From: CAWULT01 sp963923455
GTDB taxonomy: Bacteria; Acidobacteriota; Vicinamibacteria; Vicinamibacterales; UBA2999
NCBI GenBank assembly: GCA_963923455.1
Contig: CAWULT010000154.1
Span: 1 to 9,577, forward strand
DNA length: 9,577 nt
Direction of reading: 5' to 3'
Shown here: positions 1 through 5,588 of the stretch, piece by piece
Layout of the letters: every line of letters begins with the position of its first letter
Numbering within the stretch: the stretch's first letter is position 1
Notes under the pieces: generated by a model
Seen by the model: the letters and a program-made list of their open reading frames with translations, nothing else
The model's database searches: none
Told to the model about the DNA's origin: nothing
Position numbers and translations under genes: made by a program

Positions 1-1591
1 GCTCGCGCAGCAGCTGCCGCAGCACGCGCTGCACCTCGCCCACCGAGACGACCTTCGGCACCAGCTCGTCGACGAGGCGGGGCGCCACCTGCGCGAGCTG
101 GTCGAGCATCTCCTTGGTCTGCTGCCGGCTGAGGAGATCGGGCAGGAACGTCCGGATGGTCTCCTGGAGGTGCGTCGCCAGCGCGGTGGTCGCGTCGACG
201 ACCGTGTAGTCGGCCGCGGCCGCGGTCGCCTCCTGCTCCTTCGCGATCCAGATGGCCGGCAGGCCGAAGGCCGGCTCGCGCGTCGGCGTACCCTCGATCG
301 GCGTCGACGCCGTGCCCGGGTTGATGGCCAGGCACCGATCGGCGTAGATCTCGCCGCGGGCGAACTCGACGCCCTTGACCGAGATCACGTAGGTCCGGGG
401 ACCCAGCTGGAGGTTGTCGACGATGCGGACCGGCGGCACCACCACGCCGCTCTCGGCGTTGATGTCCTTGCGGATGCCGCGGATCTTGTCGAGGAGCCTC
501 CCGCCCTTGGCCGGGTCGACCAGCCCGAGCAGCCCGAAGCCGAGTTCCAGCTTCAGCGGCTCGACCCCCACGATCGGCTCGCTCGCCTCGCTCGCGGCGG
601 GCGCGGCGGCCGCCGGCTCGGCCTTCGGCTCCGGCGCGCGGCGCACCGCGTAGGCGGCCAGGCCGAGCAGTGCCGCGACGGCGACGAACGACGCCTTCGG
701 CAGGCCGGGAATCGCCGCCAGGACGAGCAGCACGCCGGCGGCCACCGCCAGCGGCTTCGACCGGGCGAAGAGCTGCGTGGCCACCTCCTCGCCGAGATGC
801 GACTCGGCGGCGGCGCGGGTGGTGATGAGCGCGCCCGACATCGACACCAGCAGCGACGGAATCGCCGTCACGAGGCCCTCGCCCACCGTCAGGATGGTGT
901 AGGTCTGGGCCGCCGCCGCCAGGTCCATCCCGTTCTGCAGCACGCCGATCACGAGGCCGGCGCCGATGTTGACGAAGGTGATCAGCACGGCGGCCAGGGC
1001 GTCGCGCTGCGTGAACCGGATCGCACCGTCCATCGAGCCGTAGAAGTCGGCTTCCCGCCGCACGCGCTCGCGGCGCTCGCGGGCCTCCCGTTCGTCGATG
1101 GTGCCGGCGTTGAGGTCCGCGTCGATCGCCATCTGGCGCCCGGGCAGCGCGTCGAGGGTGAACCGCGCGGTCACCTCCGAGATGCGGACCGCGCCGTGGT
1201 TGATCACGATGTACTGGATCGCGATGAGCACCAGGAAGATCACGACGCCGACGACGAAGTTGCCGCCGACCACGAACTGGCCGAACGCCATGATCACGGC
1301 GCCGGCGGCCTCGACGCCATCGGACCCGTGCAGCAGGACCAGCCGGGTCGACGCGACGTTGAGCGACAGCCGGATCAGCGTCAGCAGCAGCAGGAGCGAC
1401 GGGAACACCGAGAACTCGACGGGCTGCCTGACGTAGATCGCCGTCAGCAGCAGCACGACCGACAGGCCGATGTCGACCGACAGCAGCAGGTCGAGCAGCA
1501 ACGGCGGCAGCGGCACGACCATCAGCAGGACGACGGCCAGCACGGCGGCCGGCACGAGCAGGTGACTCGGTTTCGAAGTCAGGTTCGGCAT
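1..1591 (-). CDS. flhA: Flagellar export gate protein FlhA (5' part; C-terminus beyond window)
   Basis: Largest subunit of the flagellar type III export gate; its membrane part uses the proton gradient and its cytoplasmic nonameric ring binds chaperone-substrate complexes. I translated it by hand from ATG 1591: 530 codons are present, the frame stays open to the window edge, and about 160 residues are missing by comparison with the family (~690). Hydrophobic segments occupy about residues 11-130 and 197-315. The FHIPEP signature runs about 136-158 (SEVTARFTLDALPG then RQMAIDAD); an arginine (R152) stands where lysine is usual. The conserved acidic residue of the MDGA motif is D188, equivalent to the functionally essential Asp208 of Salmonella FlhA. 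An Ala/Pro-rich linker (~317-340) leads into the cytoplasmic domain. The start lies one base after the flhB stop (TGACATG) with no clear ribosome site, so translation is probably coupled to flhB. Confidence 0.97.
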   Translation of the reverse strand, partial: MPNLTSKPSHLLVPAAVLAVVLLMVVPLPPLLLDLLLSVDIGLSVVLLLTAIYVRQPVEFSVFPSLLLLLTLIRLSLNVASTRLVLLHGSDGVEAAGAVIMAFGQFVVGGNFVVGVVIFLVLIAIQYIVINHGAVRISEVTARFTLDALPGRQMAIDADLNAGTIDEREARERRERVRREADFYGSMDGAIRFTQRDALAAVLITFVNIGAGLVIGVLQNGMDLAAAAQTYTILTVGEGLVTAIPSLLVSMSGALITTRAAAESHLGEEVATQLFARSKPLAVAAGVLLVLAAIPGLPKASFVAVAALLGLAAYAVRRAPEPKAEPAAAAPAASEASEPIVGVEPLKLELGFGLLGLVDPAKGGRLLDKIRGIRKDINAESGVVVPPVRIVDNLQLGPRTYVISVKGVEFARGEIYADRCLAINPGTASTPIEGTPTREPAFGLPAIWIAKEQEATAAAADYTVVDATTALATHLQETIRTFLPDLLSRQQTKEMLDQLAQVAPRLVDELVPKVVSVGEVQRVLRQLLRE

Positions 1592-1592
1592 G

Positions 1593-2657
1593 TCAGAACA
1601 TCAGCTGCCGGATGCGGACCAGGTAGGCCAGCACCTCGGCGACGGCCGAGAACAGCGACGCGGGAATCGTGTCGCCCACCTCGGCGGACGTGTAGAGCGT
1701 GCGGGCCAGCGGCTTGTTCTCGACGATCGGCACGCCGTGCCGGCGCGCGGCCTCGCGGATGCGCAGCGCCATGTGGTCCTGGCCCTTGGCGACGACGCGC
1801 GGGGCGACCATGGTCTGGCGGTCGTAGACCAGCGCCACCGCGAAGTGGGTCGGGTTGGTGATGACGACGGTGGCCTTCTTGACGTCGCCGAGCATGCGGC
1901 GGCGCGACATCTCGCGCTGCACCCGGCGCACGCGGCCCTTGACCTCGGCGCTGCCGTCCTGCTCCTTCGCCTCGTCCCGGATTTCCTGGCGGCTCATCTT
2001 CAGGGACTGCATGGTCCGGTACCACTGCAGGCCGTAGTCGCCGATCGCGAGCAGGCCGAGCGTGATGGCCACCCGCCAGAGCATCGTCTCGGTGTGCGAC
2101 CACCCGACGAGCGCCGCGTCGAGCGGCGACAGCCACGGCAGGCGCCCGGTCTCGCGCGCCACCGCCGCGAGCGCGGTCCAGCCGAGCCAGGCCAGCGCAG
2201 CCACCGACACCATCGTCTTGAGGGTGTCCATGCCGGTGCCCATCGGCGTGAGACTCTTCACGTTGTTCGCCGGGTTCAGGCGCGACCAGTTCAGCTGCAG
2301 CGCGCCGGGATTGAAGGACCAGCCGCCCTGGAAGCCGTGCATGCCGACGCCGGCCGCCATGGTCGCCAGCGCGATCGGCCCGACGAGGGTGGCCATCAGC
2401 AGGCCGCCGCTCATCACGATGCCGGTCAACTCCTGTGCCGTGACGGTCCGGAGCGGCGCGTCGCCGACCCGGGCGAGGTCGGCCGCCAGACGCTCCGACA
2501 GGCCCGTCACCAGCCGGCCCCCCAGCCGCGCGAGCGCGAAGGTGGCGGCGACCGACGCGGCCGCGAGGGCCAGGTCCCGGCTGCGCGGGATCTGGCCCTT
2601 CTTGCGGGCGTCCTCGAGCTTCTTGCGTGTGGGTTTCTCTGTCTTCTCGGTCGCCAT
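1593..2657 (-). CDS. flhB: Flagellar export switch protein FlhB
   Basis: Export-gate subunit that sets substrate specificity (rod/hook versus filament). The protein has 354 residues, the normal family length. A basic N-terminus rich in Lys (residues 4-20) is followed by four hydrophobic segments (approximately 29-46, 77-105, 145-167 and 185-205). The cytoplasmic domain follows from about 210, starting with the conserved stretch MSRQEIRDEAKEQDG. The autocleavage motif NPTH is intact at 268-271 within VVITNPTHFAVAL, so cleavage between N268 and P269 is expected from the family. The start is ATG 2657, four bases after the fliR stop. The upstream bases show no strong Shine-Dalgarno sequence, which suggests coupling to fliR. 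It is not fused to FliR, unlike in some clostridia. Confidence 0.98.
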   Translation of the reverse strand: MATEKTEKPTRKKLEDARKKGQIPRSRDLALAAASVAATFALARLGGRLVTGLSERLAADLARVGDAPLRTVTAQELTGIVMSGGLLMATLVGPIALATMAAGVGMHGFQGGWSFNPGALQLNWSRLNPANNVKSLTPMGTGMDTLKTMVSVAALAWLGWTALAAVARETGRLPWLSPLDAALVGWSHTETMLWRVAITLGLLAIGDYGLQWYRTMQSLKMSRQEIRDEAKEQDGSAEVKGRVRRVQREMSRRRMLGDVKKATVVITNPTHFAVALVYDRQTMVAPRVVAKGQDHMALRIREAARRHGVPIVENKPLARTLYTSAEVGDTIPASLFSAVAEVLAYLVRIRQLMF

Positions 2658-2661
2658 GGCG

Positions 2662-3420
2662 TTACCGGAAGGCCGACGCGGCCCTGAGCGCGGCCTCGAC
2701 CGTCGACCGGACGAGGCTGCTCACCACCTCCGGCACGGCGGCGATGACCAGGCCAAGCACGAGCAGGCCCACGACGAGCCGGATCGGGTACCCGATCACC
2801 ATGGAACCGAGCGACGGCGCCGTGCGGGAGATCAGCCCGACGACGACCTCGACCATCAGCAGGACGATCACCATCGGCGCGGCCAGCCGCGCGCCCACCG
2901 TGAAGACGAGCGCCAGCAGGTCGCGCACGCTCGCCAGCAGCGACGGGCCGATGCCGCCGATGCCGATGGGCAGCCCCTCGTAGGACATCGCCAGGGCCCG
3001 CAGCATCGCGTGGTGGCCGTCGACCGCGAACAGGGTCAGTACCGCCAGCATGCCGAACAGCGACGACAGCATCGAGTTGCGCACGCCGCTCGCGGGATCG
3101 ACCGTCGCGGCGTAGGAGAAGCCGATCTGATGGCCGCTCAGGTGGCCGGCCATCTCCACGCCGGCGACGAGCGCCCGCAGGGTGAGGCCGAGGGCCAGGC
3201 CGATGGCCACCTCGCGCGCCACGACGGCGGCCAGCCCGGCCTCGGTGGCGGCGACCGGCACCTCGACCGCCGGCAGCAGCGTCAGCGCGAGGAACGCGGT
3301 GAGCGCCACCTTCGCCGGCGTCGGCACGACGGCGCCCCCGAAGCCGGGCATCACGGCCACGAGCATGCCGGGCCGCACGAGCAGCAGCCCCACGCGCGCG
3401 AGCACGGAGAACTCGTTCAC
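2662..3420 (-). CDS. fliR: Flagellar export gate core protein FliR
   Basis: Integral-membrane subunit of the FliP5-FliQ4-FliR1 export pore. The 252-residue reading from GTG 3420 begins MNEFSVLARVGLLLVRPG, the usual FliR N-terminus. The open frame extends 22 codons further upstream, but that part is only fliQ read in another frame. GTG overlaps the fliQ stop in a four-base GTGA, typical of translational coupling, and no strong ribosome site precedes it. The protein is hydrophobic throughout and has the FliR landmarks QIGFSYAATVDPASG in the middle, LPIG later, and GLISRTAP near the C-terminal third. The usual APQxN after that segment reads APSLG here, and the following motif is GYP rather than the commoner GFP. 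Confidence 0.96.
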   Translation of the reverse strand: MNEFSVLARVGLLLVRPGMLVAVMPGFGGAVVPTPAKVALTAFLALTLLPAVEVPVAATEAGLAAVVAREVAIGLALGLTLRALVAGVEMAGHLSGHQIGFSYAATVDPASGVRNSMLSSLFGMLAVLTLFAVDGHHAMLRALAMSYEGLPIGIGGIGPSLLASVRDLLALVFTVGARLAAPMVIVLLMVEVVVGLISRTAPSLGSMVIGYPIRLVVGLLVLGLVIAAVPEVVSSLVRSTVEAALRAASAFR

Positions 3421-3686
3421 CTGATGAAGTCCGGCAGCCGGCGGACGATGTCGGCCGAGAACGACGTGACCACCCGCAGCATCCACGGAAACGTCAGCGC
3501 GAACACCGCGAAGATGGCCGCGGCGCGGGGGATGAAGGCCAGGACGTTGTCCTGGATGGAGGTGACCGTCTGGAACAGGCTGACGAGCACGCCGGCGACG
3601 AGGCCCGCGAGCAGCATCGGCATGCTGACCATCATCGCCACCTCGATCGCCTGCCGGACGGTGCCGACCACGAGGGCGTCAGGCAT
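3417..3686 (-). CDS. fliQ: Flagellar export gate core protein FliQ
   Basis: Small two-helix membrane protein of the export pore, four copies wrapping FliP/FliR. It has 89 residues, the standard size. Two hydrophobic helices (about residues 15-40 and 50-75) flank the family's conserved loop, seen here as LFQTVTSIQDNVLAFIP. Its ATG overlaps the last eight bases of fliP (ATGCCTGA), and its stop overlaps the fliR GTG. A GGAG about eight bases upstream of the ATG may serve as ribosome site. Confidence 0.97.
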   Translation of the reverse strand: MPDALVVGTVRQAIEVAMMVSMPMLLAGLVAGVLVSLFQTVTSIQDNVLAFIPRAAAIFAVFALTFPWMLRVVTSFSADIVRRLPDFIR

Positions 3687-4347
3687 GGTAGAAGCTCCGG
3701 ACGATCGAGCCGACGACCAGATTCCAGCCGTCGATCATCACGAACAGCAGCACCTTGAACGGCAGCGAGATCATCGCCGGCGGCAGCTGCAGCATGCCCA
3801 TGGACAGCAGCGTGGTGGACACGACGAGATCGATCACCAGGAAGGGGACGAACAGGAAGAACCCCATCTGGAAGCCGGTCTTGAGCTCCGAGATCACGAA
3901 CGCCGGCACCACGGTGGTCATCGGCAGGTCGTCCCGGCTGGCCGGTGGCGGCGTGCGGCTCAGTTCCACGAAGAGCTTCAGGTCCGCGTCGCGCGTCTGC
4001 CCCAGCATGAACGCCCGCAGCGGCGGCATGGCGGCCGACACGCCCTGCGTCACCGTCATCCGGTTCGCCATCACCGGCTCCACGGCGACCTCGTTGATGC
4101 GGGCTCCCACTGGCGCCATGATGAACAGCGTCAGGAACAGCGACAGCCCGACGAGGACCTGGTTCGGCGGCATCTCCTGCGTGCCCAGGGCCTGCCGCAG
4201 GAAGTGGAAGACGATCACGATCCGCGTGAACGAGGTCATCGTCACGAGGATGGCGGGCAGGAACGAGATGAGCGTCAGCAGCAGGACGATCGGCAGCGGG
4301 GCCGACAGCCCGCCGACCCCGTCGAGCTGCAGGTCGACGGTGTTCAT
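3679..4347 (-). CDS. fliP: Flagellar export gate core protein FliP (no signal peptide)
   Basis: Main pore-forming subunit of the flagellar export gate. It has 222 residues from ATG 4347, which overlaps the fliO stop as ATGA and has GAGGTG five bases upstream. Landmarks in order: PAILVTMTSFTRIVIVF (31-47), LGTQEMPPNQVLVGLSLFLT (54-73), RAFMLGQTRDADL (111-123), VISELKTGFQMGFFLFVPFL (151-170) and ISLPFKVLLFVMIDGWN (193-209). The protein starts directly at the region that is the mature N-terminus of enterobacterial FliP, so the cleavable signal peptide of that family member is absent. The in-frame upstream extension is Arg-rich and is fliO read in another frame, not a signal sequence. At 185-187 the segment reads MLQ where many FliP have three methionines (the gasket). 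Confidence 0.97.
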   Translation of the reverse strand: MNTVDLQLDGVGGLSAPLPIVLLLTLISFLPAILVTMTSFTRIVIVFHFLRQALGTQEMPPNQVLVGLSLFLTLFIMAPVGARINEVAVEPVMANRMTVTQGVSAAMPPLRAFMLGQTRDADLKLFVELSRTPPPASRDDLPMTTVVPAFVISELKTGFQMGFFLFVPFLVIDLVVSTTLLSMGMLQLPPAMISLPFKVLLFVMIDGWNLVVGSIVRSFYHA

Positions 4348-4604
4348 GGGCGCACCTCGCTCCGGACGGGCGCCGCGGCCAGCTCGGTCACGAGGGACAC
4401 CTGCGTCGGCGCCACGCCGAGCAACAGGCGGCGCCCCTCGACGGCGACGACGACGAGGGAGCGGCGTTCTCCCAGTGACACCGCGGTCTCGACCACGATC
4501 GGCCCGCCACGGCCGGTGAGCGGCCCGAGCGTGCCGCGCCGGACCAGCCAGGCCAGGCCGGCCACCAGGGCCAGCACGATCCCGACGGCGAGGAAGCTGT
4601 TCAC
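4344..4604 (-). CDS. fliO: Flagellar biosynthesis protein FliO
   Basis: Small bitopic membrane protein that helps assemble the FliP ring. The 86-residue reading from GTG 4604 starts MNSFLAVGIVLALVAGLAWLV, a single N-terminal transmembrane helix (about 3-21). A short cytoplasmic domain follows with the family's pattern: VVETAVSLGERRSLVVVAV, then RRLLLGVAPTQVSLVTEL. I prefer GTG 4604 over upstream starts because it overlaps the fliN stop (GTGA) and has GAGGAG five bases upstream, and because upstream codons give only Arg-rich shadow sequence. Its stop overlaps the fliP ATG. FliO is poorly conserved, so the call rests on topology, the GERRSLVVV-like motif and its place between fliN and fliP. Confidence 0.92.
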   Translation of the reverse strand: MNSFLAVGIVLALVAGLAWLVRRGTLGPLTGRGGPIVVETAVSLGERRSLVVVAVEGRRLLLGVAPTQVSLVTELAAAPVRSEVRP

Positions 4605-4915
4605 GAGATCTCCTCGGCACTCGGCGGCGGGGCGATGCCGTTCAGCCGCAAGGCGGTGCTGTCGTCGAGCACCACGACCTCGCCGTGCGCGACGGCGACG
4701 CCGTTGACGAGCAGCTGCAGGTCGGCGCCGGCGGCCTGCGCCAGCGGAATCACCGTCTGGGGCTTCAGGTACAGGCACTGCCGCACCGACATCTGGCCGG
4801 TGCCGAGCACCACGGACACCTCGCAGGTGACGTCGTGGAGCGGCGCGTAGTCGTCGAGCGAGGGCACGGGGCCCTCCGCCCTAGAACTGGACGACGAATT
4901 CGGTGAAGAGGACAT
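4601..4915 (-). CDS. fliN: Flagellar motor switch protein FliN (short SpoA-domain protein)
   Basis: C-ring subunit that binds the export ATPase complex through FliH and takes part in switching. The longest reading is 104 residues from ATG 4915. The SpoA (C-terminal FliN) domain covers about residues 28-95: VTCEVSVVLG, then LKPQTVIPL, LLVNGVAVAHGEVVVLDD and LRLNGI. The usual FGVRI near the end reads TALRL. The ATG form overlaps fliL by 35 bases and begins with a Ser-rich run that may be an artefact. An internal GTG at 4867 (residue 17, giving 88 aa) has a strong GGAGG five bases upstream and lies 13 bases after the fliL stop; I consider it at least as likely as the true start. The gene follows fliL directly, where fliM is normally found. 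Confidence 0.9.
   Translation of the reverse strand: MSSSPNSSSSSRAEGPVPSLDDYAPLHDVTCEVSVVLGTGQMSVRQCLYLKPQTVIPLAQAAGADLQLLVNGVAVAHGEVVVLDDSTALRLNGIAPPPSAEEIS
4865..4877 (-). promoter_or_regulatory. Ribosome binding site and alternative GTG start of fliN
   Basis: Read on the minus strand, just after the fliL TAG the sequence is GGCGGAGGGCCCCGTG. GGAGG (4873-4877) lies five bases before the in-frame GTG of fliN at 4867. Starting here would remove the 35-base overlap with fliL and the Ser-rich leader. The competing ATG at 4915 has a weaker AAGG about six bases upstream, inside fliL. Confidence 0.55.
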
Positions 4916-5381
4916 CGGTCACCTTCGTTTCCTCGAGCACGGCCTGCGCCTTCTCGGTGATCTCCTCCTTGAGGGCGGCCTTGCCCTCCGGGGTGATCAG
5001 GTCGTCGGCGGTCTGCTCGGTCAGCACCTCGAGCACGGCGGACTGGACTCGCGCCTTCTCGACGGCGCTCTCCTCGATCTCCTTCGCGCGCTCCTCGTTG
5101 TCGACGAGGAGCTTCAGCGACGTTCGCAGGAACCGGCTGCCGCCCTCGTCCGCCAGGTTGGCGACGAACGGCTCGAACGAGACGATGCCGGCCGGTACCT
5201 TCTCCGCCGCCTCCTCGTGGGCGGCCTCGCCCTCGACGGGCGCCGCGCGGTGGGACCACCACCAGTACCCGCCGCCGCCACCGGCGGCCAGCAGCGCCAC
5301 GACGGCGCCGATGACGATCAGCTTGGACTTGGACTTCGACTTGGGCGCCGCGGCGTCCGCGCTCTTGGGGGCGTCTGACAT
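4881..5381 (-). CDS. fliL: Flagellar basal body-associated protein FliL
   Basis: Inner-membrane protein that sits around the stators and supports motor torque. It has 166 residues from ATG 5381. The N-terminus is a Lys/Ser-rich cytoplasmic tail (about 1-20), followed by one transmembrane helix (about 21-42, with a Gly run and WWW at its end) and an acidic periplasmic linker (49-61). The FliL domain runs from about 65 to 166: SFEPFVANLAD, then FLRTSLKLLVD, an acidic helix, and the typical C-terminal end VTDVLFTEFVVQF. Length and layout are normal for the family. A GGAGG lies only two bases from the ATG, which is tighter than usual. It is the first gene after the 207-bp gap and could be the head of its own transcript. 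Confidence 0.97.
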   Translation of the reverse strand: MSDAPKSADAAAPKSKSKSKLIVIGAVVALLAAGGGGGYWWWSHRAAPVEGEAAHEEAAEKVPAGIVSFEPFVANLADEGGSRFLRTSLKLLVDNEERAKEIEESAVEKARVQSAVLEVLTEQTADDLITPEGKAALKEEITEKAQAVLEETKVTDVLFTEFVVQF

Positions 5382-5402
5382 GCCCTCCGGTTGAGCAAGG
5401 GT

Positions 5403-5428
5403 GGTGCCCGCGGCCTGCAGGGGGCACC
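5403..5428. repeat. Small inverted repeat upstream of fliL
   Basis: A perfect seven-base inverted repeat, GGTGCCC at 5403-5409 and GGGCACC at 5422-5428, with a 12-base loop that includes CCTGCAGG. It ends about 22 bases before the fliL ATG, so in the transcript it would lie just upstream of the fliL ribosome site. Any effect on translation is inference. Confidence 0.4.
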
Positions 5429-5526
5429 CTCACGGAATTGCACACGGCTGCCAGGGATTCGGGACGGACCTCCGACGATGGCCACGGCCGGGTGTCGGCC
5501 TGCCGTCACGGGGCGAGTGGAGAGGA

Positions 5527-5555
5527 CGGGCCGGTGGCTGGTGGCCACCGGCCCG
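5527..5555 (-). terminator. Strong GC hairpin after fliK (possible terminator or attenuator)
   Basis: A perfect 12-base stem: CGGGCCGGTGGC at 5527-5538 and GCCACCGGCCCG at 5544-5555, with a five-base loop. It lies 33 bases downstream of the fliK stop. On the minus strand the stem is followed by a pyrimidine-rich stretch (TCCTCTCC) rather than a clean T run, so it is at best an imperfect intrinsic terminator. It could attenuate read-through into fliL or protect the 3' end of the upstream message. Confidence 0.5.
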
Positions 5556-5588
5556 GACGAAGTCGGGCGAGCGGGGGGTCGGCCGAGG

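Larger units (their letters stand above)
5382..5588 (-). other. Non-coding gap between fliK and fliL
   Basis: This is the only sizeable non-coding stretch in the window (207 bases). I see no credible gene on either strand. It contains a strong hairpin near fliK (5527-5555), a weak sigma-54-like match (5439-5453) and a small hairpin just upstream of fliL (5403-5428). It divides the hook genes from the C-ring/export-gate genes and may be where transcription is attenuated or restarted. Confidence 0.7.

Noticed and set aside
170..1861. 563-codon open frame on the plus strand, antisense to flhA and flhB
   Set aside because: It is the antisense shadow of flhA; the minus-strand frame carries the FHIPEP signature and membrane segments.
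3679..4620. A 313-residue extended FliP starting upstream at 4620
   Set aside because: The extra 91 residues are Arg-rich, read through fliO in another frame and do not resemble a signal peptide or any FliP extension.
2062..4707. 881-codon open frame on the plus strand, antisense to fliN-flhB
   Set aside because: Same pattern: His/Arg/Gln/Asp-rich shadow sequence opposite well-identified export-gate genes.
1..5381. Non-flagellar (virulence, injectisome) type III secretion system
   Set aside because: The presence of flgD, flgE, fliK, fliL and fliO with the gate genes identifies a flagellum; no secretin or needle genes are seen.
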